DNA of 64,000 bases, taken from Erythrobacter litoralis. GTDB lineage: Bacteria > Pseudomonadota > Alphaproteobacteria > Sphingomonadales > Sphingomonadaceae. The DNA lies in contig NZ_SOSI01000004.1 of NCBI RefSeq assembly GCF_029760855.1, positions 297,456 through 361,455 of the forward strand, in the 5' to 3' direction. A program made the position numbers and the translations under genes. This document shows positions 28,361 to 39,299 of this stretch, one piece after another (the stretch's first letter is position 1; every line of letters begins with the position of its first letter). The notes under the pieces were generated by a model. The model did not search any database. It was not told where the DNA came from and saw only the letters and a program-made list of their open reading frames with translations.

Positions 28361-29274
28361 CGTTGTACTCCTTCGCCGCCGACCAGTTCGACGAATATGT
28401 CGTGCAAGGTGGCGCGCCGCTCATCCCACCGCCGCAAGCCGATCCCGTTGGCGGTGCAGTGTTCGAGGACACTGGCTGGCGAAACGCCCGGTTCGAGTGC
28501 GACCTTCCATTCGCGCCAGCCGTCGCCTGCTGGCTCGCCCGCATCGGCCCTTGCGACACCTCGAAGCGAGGAGAGATCGCTTTTGGCAACGGCGGTGAGG
28601 CTGATCGGCAATTGCGCGCGGGCTTCGTCCAGCGTGCCTTCGAAGCGCTTCCTCCCTTTTCGCAGCAGCAGCAACCGATCGCACAGCCGCTCGGCATGCT
28701 GCATCACGTGGGTCGAGAAGATAACCGCTGCACCGCGTTCCGACGCGCGCAGGATCTCGTTTTCGAGCAGGCCCTGATTGACCGGATCGAGACCGGAAAA
28801 CGGCTCGTCCAGCATCAGCAATTCGGGATCGTTGACCAGCGCCGTCGCCAGCTGCACCTTCTGCGCCATGCCCTTGGACATGTCGCCGATATCGCTTTTC
28901 GCCCGGTCGGCGAGGTCGAACCGAGTCAGGAGGTCCATGCCGCGCGATCGGGCAAGCCCGGCATCCATGTTCTTCAATCGCCCGAAATAGACGATGGTCT
29001 CGATGGCGCTCATGCCGGAATAAAGACCGCGTTCTTCGGGCAAGAAACCGATCGCTGCCGCTTGCCTGCGATCGGGCGAGCCGCCGAGCACGGTGATGGT
29101 GCCGGATGTCGGGCGGATGATGTCGAGCACCATGCGCAGCGTCGTCGTCTTGCCTGCGCCGTTCCCGCCGAGGAAGCCGAAGATTTCGCCTTCCCTAACG
29201 GTGAAAGACAAATCGTCAACGGCCAGAACGTCGCCAAAGCGCTTTACGAGCCGGTCTACTTCCAGAACTGCCAT
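28357..29274 (-). CDS. ABC exporter ATP-binding protein (NatA-like)
   Basis: 305 residues from ATG 29274. Walker A GGNGAGKTTT, signature region DMSKGMAQKVQLA (a degenerate LSGGQ, common in NatA-like ATPases), Walker B LLMLDEPFSGLD, and H-loop IFSTHVMQHAE. It pairs with the downstream permease through a four-base overlap. Confidence 0.94.
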   Translation of the reverse strand: MAVLEVDRLVKRFGDVLAVDDLSFTVREGEIFGFLGGNGAGKTTTLRMVLDIIRPTSGTITVLGGSPDRRQAAAIGFLPEERGLYSGMSAIETIVYFGRLKNMDAGLARSRGMDLLTRFDLADRAKSDIGDMSKGMAQKVQLATALVNDPELLMLDEPFSGLDPVNQGLLENEILRASERGAAVIFSTHVMQHAERLCDRLLLLRKGRKRFEGTLDEARAQLPISLTAVAKSDLSSLRGVARADAGEPAGDGWREWKVALEPGVSPASVLEHCTANGIGLRRWDERRATLHDIFVELVGGEGVQR

Positions 29275-29346
29275 CGTTTCCCCCCGATAGAGCGCGATGC
29301 CTATGGGGTTCGTGCCCCGCCCGCAAGCCGATACCCGACGGATACG

Positions 29347-29376
29347 AAAAAGGGGTCGACAAATGCCGACCCCTTT
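29347..29376 (-). terminator. intrinsic terminator of clpA
   Basis: A perfect 10-bp stem (AAAGGGGTCG, 8-base loop, CGACCCCTTT) read leftward ends in TTTTTT, 24 bp past the clpA stop. It is a strong Rho-independent terminator separating clpA from the ABC exporter genes. Confidence 0.88.
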
Positions 29377-29399
29377 CTGGTTCACTCGGTGGATGAAGC

Positions 29400-31775
<2,376 letters not shown>

Positions 31776-31927
31776 TCGTGTGTTCTTTCGTCAGGAGACT
31801 CGCGGAATGGTCGGTTGAACAGGCGGATTGGAGAGTACCGCCAACAGGTTAGCCGAAGCTGTATGAAGGACCGCGTATGACGGGAATATAGGATCGGATT
31901 TCGCCATTTCACCCCCGCCGCGCATGG

Positions 31928-32128
31928 TCATTCCTTGCGGCCGAACAGCGCGTCTGCCGCATCGCGGTGGGCGGCGGCTTTCAGGCGGTGTTTTTCGACT
32001 CGGGCGATCTCGGCCTCGAGCAGGGCGATGCGTTCGGCCAGTTCGTCCTGCGAGTAGGGGGAAAGGTCTTCGGCGGCGAGCTTGCTCGCGGCATCGCCCT
32101 TGGGGCGGGGCAGGTCGCTTTCATCCAT
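31928..32128 (-). CDS. DUF1192 domain-containing small protein
   Basis: 66 residues. The motif LSPYSQDELAERIALLEAEIARVEKHRLKAAAHRDAADALFG is the DUF1192 coiled segment of short alphaproteobacterial proteins of unknown function. It lies 109 bp from the divergent oxidoreductase start. The 150 bp between it and clpA shows no other gene. Confidence 0.88.
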   Translation of the reverse strand: MDESDLPRPKGDAASKLAAEDLSPYSQDELAERIALLEAEIARVEKHRLKAAAHRDAADALFGRKE

Positions 32129-32237
32129 TGCCAGCCAGTCTCCGCTTCCGTCCGGTTGCTGTCAACCGATGTGCGATGTATTGCGCCTGCCGACTGCGCT
32201 GCGCCGATGGGGCGACGGCGAGAAGGGGGCGCGAATT

Positions 32238-33248
32238 TTGGCCGATCTGCCTGACACCATGACCGCGATGGGTTTCGACGATGCGGGCGATCCAGACGTC
32301 TTCCGTCCCGAATCGTTGCCGATGCCCGAACCGGGCAAAGGCGAAGTATTGATCCGCGTTGCCTGGGCGGGCGTGAACCGGCCCGATGTCATCCAGCGGC
32401 AGGGCTTCTATCCGCCGCCGCCGGGCGCCTCGCCCATTCCCGGGCTCGAAGTTTCCGGAACCATCGTTGCGGTGGGGGAGGACGTGCAACCCGAACTTCT
32501 TAATCACCGCGTGTGCGCGCTGGTTTCGGGTGGGGGCTATGCGGAATACTGCCTGGCGCAGGCGGCGCATTGCCTGCACGTGTCGCAGGCGATGGACCTG
32601 AAAACCGCTGCGGCCATACCCGAAACGCTGTTCACCGTATGGCACAACGTATTCGAGCGTGGCTGGGCCAAGGAGGGGGAAACCTTCCTCGTCCATGGCG
32701 GCACCAGCGGGATCGGCACGATGGCGATTATGCTCGCCAAGCAGTTCGGGATCACCGTCGTCACCACTGCCGGCAGCGACGAAAAATGCGATGCGGCGCG
32801 CGAACTCGGCGCGAACCTCGCGATCAACTACAAGGAACAGGATTTTGTCGAGGAAGTGAAGAACTTCACCGATGGCAAGGGCGTCGACGTTGTCCTCGAC
32901 ATGGTTTCGGGTGACTATGTCGCGCGCAATATAGAATGCCTCGCCGACGAGGGGCGGCACGTCACCATCGCGGTGCTGGGCGGCTTAAAGGCCACGATAA
33001 ATATGGCGACCGTAATGCGGAAGCGGCTGACCCTGACCGGCTCGACCCTGCGCCCGCGTTCCAATGCCTTCAAGGCGCTGCTCGCCGACGAAATCCACCA
33101 GCACGCTTGGCCGCTGTTCGAGGACGGTACGATCGCCCCCGTAATGGATCAGGCGTTCCCGCTGGCCAAGGTCGCCGATGCGCACCGGCGGATGGAAGAG
33201 GGCGATCATATCGGCAAGATCGTGCTGGAGGTTTCGGGCGAGAACTGA
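32238..33248 (+). CDS. NAD(P)H-quinone oxidoreductase (PIG3/zeta-crystallin type)
   Basis: 336 residues of medium-chain dehydrogenase/reductase without zinc ligands. ADLPDTMTAMGFDDAG at the start, NADPH motif VHGGTSGIGTMAIMLAK, and VLGGLKATINMATVMRKRLTLTGSTLRPRS are typical of the PIG3 group. TTG 32238 is favoured by AGAAGGGGG eight bases upstream; ATG 32259 is the alternative. A terminator follows at 33308. Confidence 0.93.
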   Translation: MADLPDTMTAMGFDDAGDPDVFRPESLPMPEPGKGEVLIRVAWAGVNRPDVIQRQGFYPPPPGASPIPGLEVSGTIVAVGEDVQPELLNHRVCALVSGGGYAEYCLAQAAHCLHVSQAMDLKTAAAIPETLFTVWHNVFERGWAKEGETFLVHGGTSGIGTMAIMLAKQFGITVVTTAGSDEKCDAARELGANLAINYKEQDFVEEVKNFTDGKGVDVVLDMVSGDYVARNIECLADEGRHVTIAVLGGLKATINMATVMRKRLTLTGSTLRPRSNAFKALLADEIHQHAWPLFEDGTIAPVMDQAFPLAKVADAHRRMEEGDHIGKIVLEVSGEN

Positions 33249-33307
33249 AGCCTAAATACCGCGCGCTTGCCCAAACTCTAGCTTTGGCATACATGGCTAG
33301 GTCTAAC

Positions 33308-33339
33308 GGCCGCTCCGCAAGGGGCGGCCCTTTCATTTT
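33308..33339 (+). terminator. intrinsic terminator after quinone oxidoreductase
   Basis: A 9-bp stem with one G-U pair (GGCCGCTCC, loop GCAA, GGGGCGGCC) followed by CTTTCATTTT, 60 bp past the oxidoreductase stop and 23 bp before the trcR start. Confidence 0.8.
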
Positions 33340-33361
33340 GAGCTTCTCGAGAAAGAGCCCC

Positions 33362-34081
33362 ATGGCCGACCAACCGACCCCGCTAATGCCGCATGCGACT
33401 GCCACCTGGCTGATCGACAATACCGGCCTTTCCTTCGAACAGATTTCCGATTTCTGCGGTCTGCACATTCTCGAAGTGCAGGCGATGGCCGACGATCTGG
33501 CGGGCAGCAAGTATACCGGGCGCGATCCGCTCCATGCCAGCGAATTGACGCAGGAGGAAATCGAGAAAGGCCAGAAGGACTCGGAATATCGCTTGAAGAT
33601 CCAGCGCGCGCCGATTGCGGTGAGCCGCACCAAGGGCCCGCGCTACACCCCGGTGTCCAAGCGGCAGGACAAACCCGACGGCATAGCGTGGCTCCTGCGC
33701 AATCATCCCGAAGTTTCGGACGCGCAGATTTCAAAGCTTATCGGTACAACCCGCAATACGATTGGCGCGATTCGCGAGCGAAGCCACTGGAACATCCAGA
33801 ACATCACGCCGAAGGATCCCGTGACCCTCGGCCTGTGTTCGCAGCGCGAATTGGACGCGGTGGTGGCCAAGGCGGCGAAGAAGGTCCGCGCGACCGAAGG
33901 CGAAGAAGTCGCCGCGCCCGTGCCGGCAAGCGATGGCTCGAGCGATCGTGAAAAGCTGATCGAGGAACTGCGCGCCGAACGCGACGCCAACGAGAAGGCT
34001 GCGGCCGAAGCTGCACAGGAAGCCGAAGCGGAGGAATGGCTGCGCAACAAGCGCGCCGCCGAAGACGCCGAGCAGCCGTAA
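33362..34081 (+). CDS. trcR: cell-cycle transcriptional regulator TrcR (DUF1013)
   Basis: 239 residues. Residues 1-160 match the DUF1013/TrcR family conserved in alphaproteobacteria: LMPHATATWLIDNTGLSFEQISDFCGLHILEVQAMADD, then IAWLLRNHPEVSDAQISKLIGTTRNTIGAIRERSHWN, which reads as a helix-turn-helix. A coiled, acidic/Ala-rich C-terminus follows. ATG 33362, with a 10-bp palindrome (TTCTCGAGAA) just upstream. The DNA-binding role is inferred from the family. Confidence 0.92.
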   Translation: MADQPTPLMPHATATWLIDNTGLSFEQISDFCGLHILEVQAMADDLAGSKYTGRDPLHASELTQEEIEKGQKDSEYRLKIQRAPIAVSRTKGPRYTPVSKRQDKPDGIAWLLRNHPEVSDAQISKLIGTTRNTIGAIRERSHWNIQNITPKDPVTLGLCSQRELDAVVAKAAKKVRATEGEEVAAPVPASDGSSDREKLIEELRAERDANEKAAAEAAQEAEAEEWLRNKRAAEDAEQP

Positions 34082-34096
34082 AGGCGGGCGCCTTTT
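34080..34096 (+). terminator. compact terminator overlapping the trcR stop
   Basis: AAAGGC, loop GGGC, GCCTTT then T, beginning within the trcR TAA stop. The stem is only six base pairs and the T-run short, so termination may be partial. Confidence 0.5.
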
Positions 34097-34139
34097 GACT
34101 TGTCAGTAGGGGCGGGTTTCGTCATTCTACTGACATGTC
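34097..34139. repeat. inverted repeat spanning the acyl-CoA ligase start codon
   Basis: Left arm GACTTGTCAGTAG (34097-34109) and right arm CTACTGACATGTC (34127-34139) are inverted copies with one mismatch, separated by 17 bases. The right arm contains the ATG at 34135. Each arm also holds a TGAC-NN-GTC core. It could be a paired operator or an RNA hairpin hiding the start codon. Confidence 0.7.
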
Positions 34140-35817
34140 TGTAAATAAGCGCTTTCCTATCCCGTCCGCCGACTATTCGCATCCGCGGGCGTGGGATTCG
34201 CCGCTCAAGGGCGATCTGCTGCCCGAAATCTTCGCACGCCGGGCGAGCGAAAAGGGCGGTGCCCCTCTGGTCGAGTTCCTCGGCCGCGAATTTTCCTATG
34301 GCGAACTGCACAATTCCGCTCGCCGGTTCGCCGCTGCCTTGGCCGAAAAAGGTGTGGGCAAGGGGGACCGGGTCGGCCTCTTCCTGCCCAACGTCCCGAC
34401 CTATGTCGCCGCCTATTACGGGGCGATGATGGCCGGAGCGGTGGTGGTGAATTTCTCGCCGCTCTATTCGGCCGAGGAGCTTGCCCATCAAGTCGAGGAT
34501 TCCGGCACGCTACTTCTCGTCACGCTCGATTCGCCGATGCTCCTGCCGACGGCGGAGCAGGTGCTCGATCGCTCATCGCTCGTCGCATTGATCGTGGCCC
34601 GATTGTCCGACGAGTTGCCGACCACGAAGAGCCTCGCCCTGCGCACTCTGGGCCGGAGCCAGATCGCCGAAATTCCGCGCCGGTCGGACGTGACGGTGTG
34701 GAGCGACTGGCAGTCGGACGAACAGCCGCCTGAGCCTATCTATCGTGCCGAGGACCTCGCACTCCTGCAATATACCGGCGGCACCACCGGCACGCCCAAA
34801 GGCGCGATGCTGACGCATGGCAATCTTGCCGCCAATGCGCGGCAGGTCGACGCGATCGATCCCTTCGGCCGGGATCATCCCGACAGTGTGCTCGGCGGTC
34901 TTCCACTGTTCCATGTTTTCGCCAACACCTGCGTTCTCAATCGCACGGTGGTGCGCGGCGGGATGATCGCGATGGTGCCGCGCTTCGATCCCGGCCAGGT
35001 GCTCAAGACGATCTCCCGCACCAAGCCGCTCGCCTTTCCGGGTGTGCCGACCATGTTCCAGGCGCTGCTCGACCACAAGGATTGCGACAAAACCGACTGG
35101 TCGAGCTTGCGCATCTGCATTTCCGGCGGCGCGCCGATGCCCGGCAAGCTTCGCGAGAATTTCGAAGCGCGCACGGGCGTTCGGCTGGTGGAAGGGTACG
35201 GTCTCACCGAAAGTAGCGGCGTCGTCTCCACCAATCCTTACGAAGGCAAGCGCAAGCCCGGCACGATCGGGCAGGTCCTGCCGAACACCAAGGTGCTGCT
35301 GCTCGACAAGGAAGAACCGACCAAGCTTGCGCCCGACGGAGAGCCGGGCGAACTGGTCGTCGCCGGGCCGCAGATGATGAAAGGCTATTGGAATCGACCC
35401 GATACCGCCGCCAGTGCCTTTGCCGAGCATGAGGGGGAAACGTGGCTGCGCACCGGCGACGTCGCGACGATCGATGGCGATGGCTATCTCGCCATCGTCG
35501 ACCGGATCAAGGACATGATCGCCGTCGGCGGCTTCAAGGTGTTCCCGAGCCAGGTTGAGGAGGTCATCCTCCAGCACCCCGATGTGAAAGAGGCGCTCGT
35601 GATCGGCAAGCCCGACAGCTATCGCGGCGAATGCCCGGCGGCCTACGTTACGCTGATGGACGAGGCGGAGTGCGACGGCGAAATGCTGAAGGCTTGGCTT
35701 AACGACCGCGTCGGCAAGCATGAACGGGTCAGCGAGGTCGTTATACGCAAGAAATTGCCGAAGACGATGATCGGCAAGCTCGACCGCAAGGCCCTGCGCG
35801 CCGAAGTGCTGAACTGA
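34135..35817 (+). CDS. long-chain fatty-acid-CoA ligase (FadD-like)
   Basis: 560 residues, adenylate-forming enzyme activating fatty acids as acyl-CoA. AMP-binding motif YTGGTTGTPKGAMLTH, VEGYGLTESSG, and the C-terminal GDVATIDGDGYLAIVDRIKDMI and KTMIGKLDRKALR are diagnostic. The start has no Shine-Dalgarno close by; TTGACT at 34095 with a nearby poor -10 might give a nearly leaderless message. It may be linked in function with etfBA at the far end of the window. Confidence 0.93.
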   Translation: MSVNKRFPIPSADYSHPRAWDSPLKGDLLPEIFARRASEKGGAPLVEFLGREFSYGELHNSARRFAAALAEKGVGKGDRVGLFLPNVPTYVAAYYGAMMAGAVVVNFSPLYSAEELAHQVEDSGTLLLVTLDSPMLLPTAEQVLDRSSLVALIVARLSDELPTTKSLALRTLGRSQIAEIPRRSDVTVWSDWQSDEQPPEPIYRAEDLALLQYTGGTTGTPKGAMLTHGNLAANARQVDAIDPFGRDHPDSVLGGLPLFHVFANTCVLNRTVVRGGMIAMVPRFDPGQVLKTISRTKPLAFPGVPTMFQALLDHKDCDKTDWSSLRICISGGAPMPGKLRENFEARTGVRLVEGYGLTESSGVVSTNPYEGKRKPGTIGQVLPNTKVLLLDKEEPTKLAPDGEPGELVVAGPQMMKGYWNRPDTAASAFAEHEGETWLRTGDVATIDGDGYLAIVDRIKDMIAVGGFKVFPSQVEEVILQHPDVKEALVIGKPDSYRGECPAAYVTLMDEAECDGEMLKAWLNDRVGKHERVSEVVIRKKLPKTMIGKLDRKALRAEVLN

Positions 35818-35830
35818 CGCCGGACACACG

Positions 35831-35863
35831 AAAGGCCGCCCCGCCGATGCGGAAGCGGCCTTT
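35831..35863. terminator. bidirectional terminator between acyl-CoA ligase and bactofilin genes
   Basis: A perfect 9-bp stem, AAAGGCCGC and GCGGCCTTT, with a 15-base loop lies in the gap between convergent genes. T-runs are only three long on each side, but placement and symmetry favour a two-way terminator. Confidence 0.65.
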
Positions 35864-35881
35864 CCCCCCCTCCGGAAACCC

Positions 35882-36334
35882 TTATCCCGCGGCAACCAGC
35901 TCCGGCTTGCCGGTAGGCGCGGTGGCCTTCTGGTCGGATGCCTTGCTTTCGCGATGGGCGAAGCGACCTTCGACCTGCGCACCCTGTTCGATGGTCAGCG
36001 CATCGTAGAACACGTCTCCGGTGATTTTCGCGGTTTTGAGAATAACCAGTTCGCGCGCCGTGATCGAGCCGCGGACCGTCCCGGCAAGCCGGGCGTTTTC
36101 CGCTTCCACGCTGCCCGAAACGGTGCTGGTCTCGCCCTGGACGAGGTTCGAGCAGGCAATGTCCCCGTCGACATTGCCGTCGATGTGCAGGTCGGCGGAC
36201 GCCTTGATGTCGCCTGTTATCGAGAGGTCCGAACCGAGGACCGAGAAGGTGGAATTGCTCTTGCTGGCCATCGTGCGCCCCGGATTAGCGGGTAGCGGCG
36301 AGCTCGGGAGCTCGGCGGATTTCTTCGAGAACAT
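35882..36334 (-). CDS. bactofilin (polymer-forming cytoskeletal protein)
   Basis: 150 residues. The bactofilin beta-helix (SVLGSDLSITGDIKASADLHIDGNVDGDI...VSGSVEAENARLAGTVRGSITARELVILKTAKITGDVFYDALTIEQGAQVEGRF) occupies the centre between short disordered ends. ATG 36334 (MFSKKSAEL) has GGAG about ten bases upstream and overlaps the M23 gene by 50 bases; ATG 36271 is an alternative. Bactofilins polymerise at the membrane and commonly recruit a neighbouring M23 peptidase, as here. Confidence 0.94.
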   Translation of the reverse strand: MFSKKSAELPSSPLPANPGRTMASKSNSTFSVLGSDLSITGDIKASADLHIDGNVDGDIACSNLVQGETSTVSGSVEAENARLAGTVRGSITARELVILKTAKITGDVFYDALTIEQGAQVEGRFAHRESKASDQKATAPTGKPELVAAG

Positions 36335-37442
36335 CGGGTGCAGTCTCCAGAAAAGTACGCGGATTGACCGCCTTGTTGTGAATGCGGACTTCGAAATGCA
36401 GGTGCGGCCCGGTTGATCGGCCGGTGCTGCCGATGCCGCCGATCAGTTCGCCCGGTTCGACCGTCTGGCCGACCTTCGCATCGAAGCGCGACATATGCGC
36501 ATAGCGGGTCATGAGCCCGTTGCCATGATCGATCTCCACCGTCTTGCCGTATCCGCCCTTGGTGCCGACGAAGCTGACCTTGCCTTTCGCCGCGGCATAG
36601 ATCGGCGCGCCAGTAGGGCCGCGGAAGTCGAGGCCCTTGTGCATGGCGCCGCCGCCGGTGAACGGATCCCGGCGGAAGCCGAAGCCCGATGAGACATATT
36701 TCAAGCTCGCCGGTTCGACTTGCGGCACGCGTGACAGGCCGTTTTCAAGCGCCGCCATGCGCGCAATGGAAAGGCCGAGGCGCTCGAAGCGCGGATCGAT
36801 CGTACCGTCGCTATCGGTGGCGAGCTTTTCGAGCGGACCACCCATCGCAGTTCGGTCGGCCTGCCGCAACATCGCGTCGGGATTGAGGCCGAGCTTCTTC
36901 AAAGCCGCGGCCGCTTTCTGCGAACGCCACTCCGCGTATCGCGTCAAATTTTCCACAAAGGCGAGCTGGCGCGCTTCGAGCCGGGCGAGCGGGGCGGCTT
37001 CGGGGAAAGCGGCGCTGATTTTCTCGATCGCTTCGGCCGCTTCGCCGGTCGAATCGGTGACCGCGCCGGCGTTCTTCACGTCATCGGGCAGCGAGGCCAC
37101 CATGTTCTCGATAAAGTCCTGCCGTTGCTGCAGGTCTGACGTCACCGCCTCAAGGTCTTCGCCATAGGCGGCAAGACGCTCTTCCGATGTCGCCACCTTC
37201 GCTTCGCGTGACAAAAGAGCCGTGCGATCGGCTTGGGCGCGGTATTGGGTCCAGCCTGCCGCAACCATCGATGTGGCAGCGATTAGGAAAACCAGCACCG
37301 CAGTCGCCGCCGCGAACATTTGCACGCGCGAGGAAAGGGTGATGAAGCGAACCTGGCCTTCCGACCGCATGAAAAATTCACGGTCCGGAAACCAGTTGCG
37401 GACGCGACTGATCCAGTCGCGAATAGCGTGTATATGTTCCAA
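36285..37442 (-). CDS. M23 (LytM) family peptidase, bactofilin partner
   Basis: 385 residues. A cytoplasmic N-terminus of about 37 residues, one membrane helix (QMFAAATAVLVFLIAATSMVAAGW), a periplasmic coiled segment (about 70-170), and a LytM domain with zinc motifs MHKGLDFRG and HLHFEV. The layout matches LmdC-type peptidases tied to bactofilins. The gene overlaps the bactofilin start by 50 bases, supporting joint function in cell shape or division. Confidence 0.94.
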   Translation of the reverse strand: MEHIHAIRDWISRVRNWFPDREFFMRSEGQVRFITLSSRVQMFAAATAVLVFLIAATSMVAAGWTQYRAQADRTALLSREAKVATSEERLAAYGEDLEAVTSDLQQRQDFIENMVASLPDDVKNAGAVTDSTGEAAEAIEKISAAFPEAAPLARLEARQLAFVENLTRYAEWRSQKAAAALKKLGLNPDAMLRQADRTAMGGPLEKLATDSDGTIDPRFERLGLSIARMAALENGLSRVPQVEPASLKYVSSGFGFRRDPFTGGGAMHKGLDFRGPTGAPIYAAAKGKVSFVGTKGGYGKTVEIDHGNGLMTRYAHMSRFDAKVGQTVEPGELIGGIGSTGRSTGPHLHFEVRIHNKAVNPRTFLETAPDVLEEIRRAPELAATR

Positions 37443-37562
37443 AACGACCCGTCCCTTGGTCTTTTATCCCTGCTTTGAGGGTAACAAGCTGCGGAAGCGC
37501 TGCCGAATCCGAGTTCCCGTTAATGTGACGAACCGCCACCTTTCCGCGATGAGTCGACAAAA

Positions 37563-37592
37563 TGCGCAGATATTATCGATCCCTTCTGCGCA
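37563..37592. repeat. perfect inverted repeat in the nadD/M23 intergenic region
   Basis: TGCGCAGA (37563-37570) and TCTGCGCA (37585-37592) are perfect inverted copies 14 bases apart. They lie in the 252-bp AT-rich gap between the divergent M23 and nadD genes, which holds no gene I can support. It may be an operator. Confidence 0.5.
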
Positions 37593-37610
37593 CAAATTGA
37601 TAAGTTCGTG

Positions 37611-37618
37611 TTAACCAT
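37611..37618 (+). promoter_or_regulatory. possible CtrA-type box
   Basis: TTAACCAT matches one form of the CtrA recognition half-site, 77 bp before nadD in an AT-rich divergent promoter region. A single short match can occur by chance. Confidence 0.3.
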
Positions 37619-37694
37619 ACAGAATAGGATTCAAGTAACATCATTGCCAGCCGACTGAAAATAAAACGGAAATTTCGCATGTTCGATTCCGCCC

Positions 37695-38369
37695 ATGCAT
37701 AACCGTAGGATCGGCCTCCTCGGCGGCAGCTTCAATCCCGCCCATGGCGGGCATCGCGGGATTTCCATGTTCGCGCTGGAAAGCTTGCGGCTGGACGAGG
37801 TTTGGTGGCTGGTTTCGCCGGGTAATCCCCTGAAGCCAGCAGAAGGCATGGCGCCGCTGGTTGCCCGGTTCGCTTCTGCCGTCCGTCAGGCGAAGCGCGC
37901 ACCCATCAAGGTTTCCGCGATCGAGCGCGAGTTGGGTACACGATTTACCTTCGATACCTTAAGGGCGATCCGTCGACGCTTTCCGAAAAAGGAGTTCGTC
38001 TGGCTGATGGGCTCCGACAATCTGGCGCAATTCCACCGGTGGAAGGACTGGCGTGGCATCGCGCGGACCATGCCGATTGCAGTCATCGCGCGGCCCGGCT
38101 ATGATGCTGCCGCTATCGCCAGCCCTGCGATGGCCTGGCTGCGACGCTTCCGTGTGCCGCGTGCCGGTTTCGTCAACAGGGCGAACTGGAGTGCCCCGGC
38201 GCTGGTGACTTTGCGTTTCGATCCCGATCCCCGTTCGGCAACGGCTATCCGCCGTGCCGATCCCGATTGGGCGGACGGACATACCGGCAAGACGCTTCGC
38301 GATCAGGTCACCTTCAAACCGATCACGGGCACCCCCATATCGATGGAAGAGGATGCGGCGGCATCGTGA
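37695..38369 (+). CDS. nadD: nicotinate-nucleotide adenylyltransferase NadD
   Basis: 224 residues. It makes nicotinate adenine dinucleotide from NaMN and ATP. GGSFNPAHGGHRGISMFA is the T/HxGH nucleotidyltransferase motif, with FTFDTLRAIRRRFP and LMGSDNLAQFHRWKDW further on. It heads the nadD-rsfS-rlmH order common in bacteria. Confidence 0.97.
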   Translation: MHNRRIGLLGGSFNPAHGGHRGISMFALESLRLDEVWWLVSPGNPLKPAEGMAPLVARFASAVRQAKRAPIKVSAIERELGTRFTFDTLRAIRRRFPKKEFVWLMGSDNLAQFHRWKDWRGIARTMPIAVIARPGYDAAAIASPAMAWLRRFRVPRAGFVNRANWSAPALVTLRFDPDPRSATAIRRADPDWADGHTGKTLRDQVTFKPITGTPISMEEDAAAS

Positions 38370-38426
38370 ACATCGCCGCCCCCGTTTTCAGCTCGGCTAC
38401 ATCATCGAGGAGTATAGCTTACGCCC

Positions 38427-38846
38427 ATGACACAGGCGAATACCCCGTCGGCGCATGCCGATTCATCACGCAAGGCGCCGCCGCCCATGGCTGACGCGGC
38501 GCACGATCCGCTGCTGGCGCTGGTCCTGAAGCAACTCGACGACGATCAGGCGCAGGACGTCGTCACCATCGATCTCGAAGGAAAGACGTCGATCGCCGAC
38601 TACATGGTGATCGCATCGGGCCGCTCGACGCGGCAGGTTGCATCCATGGCGCAGAAGCTGGCTGAGAAGATCAAGCACGAAGGTTTCGGCCCGGTGAAGG
38701 TGGAAGGCCTGACCGCGGCGGATTGGGTGCTGATCGATGCCGGCGATATCGTCGTCCATCTGTTCCGCCCGGAAGTGCGCAGCTTCTACAATCTGGAACG
38801 CATGTGGGCTTTCGGCGATGCTCCTCCGGTGTCCGGCACCGCCTGA
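38427..38846 (+). CDS. rsfS: ribosome silencing factor RsfS
   Basis: 139 residues. DDDQAQDVVTIDLEGKTSIADYMVIASGRSTRQVASMAQKLAEKIK and DWVLIDAGDIVVHLFRPEVRSFYNLERMW are diagnostic of RsfS/Iojap, which binds L14 and blocks subunit joining in starvation. ATG 38427 is far (14 nt) from GAGGAG; ATG 38487 is a possible internal start. Confidence 0.96.
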   Translation: MTQANTPSAHADSSRKAPPPMADAAHDPLLALVLKQLDDDQAQDVVTIDLEGKTSIADYMVIASGRSTRQVASMAQKLAEKIKHEGFGPVKVEGLTAADWVLIDAGDIVVHLFRPEVRSFYNLERMWAFGDAPPVSGTA

Positions 38847-38858
38847 TTCTTTGGGGCC

Positions 38859-39281
38859 ATGCTGTTGCACGTGATTGCTCGCGGCAAACTCGGCCGCTCG
38901 CCCGAGGCCGATTTGGTGGCGCGCTATGAAAAGCGGCTGACCTGGCCGGTCAAGTTCACCGAATTGCCCGAAACCGGCGGCCGCATCCCCGATCCTTCGA
39001 CGCCTTGCAAAGCCGTTCTGCTGGACGAACGTGGCAAGGACCTTTCTTCCGAAAAATTTGCCGAAACGCTGGGAAACTGGCGTGACGAAGGGACGCGGGA
39101 ATGCCGCTTCGTCCTCGGCGCGGCGGACGGTCATTCGCAAGAGGAGCGCGACAGGGCCGACCTGCTGCTGGCGTTCGGAAAGGCGACCTGGCCGCACCTG
39201 CTCGCGCGCGCCATGCTGGCCGAGCAGCTTTATCGTGCGACGACGATCCTCGCCGGTCACCCCTATCATCGCAGCAATTGA
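38859..39281 (+). CDS. rlmH: 23S rRNA (pseudouridine1915-N3)-methyltransferase RlmH
   Basis: 140 residues of SPOUT methyltransferase. LLHVIARGKLGRSPEADLVARYEKR, CRFVLGAADGH (SAM-binding knot) and ARAMLAEQLYRATTILAGHPYHR match RlmH. It methylates helix 69 of 23S rRNA. It sits 12 bp after rsfS. Confidence 0.97.
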   Translation: MLLHVIARGKLGRSPEADLVARYEKRLTWPVKFTELPETGGRIPDPSTPCKAVLLDERGKDLSSEKFAETLGNWRDEGTRECRFVLGAADGHSQEERDRADLLLAFGKATWPHLLARAMLAEQLYRATTILAGHPYHRSN

Positions 39282-39299
39282 TCCGGCACAGGCCCTTTC

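Noticed and set aside
25853..28777. A 974-codon open frame on the plus strand
   Set aside because: It lies antisense to the exonuclease and ABC permease genes, shows no recognisable domain, and its composition is that of a GC-driven shadow frame.
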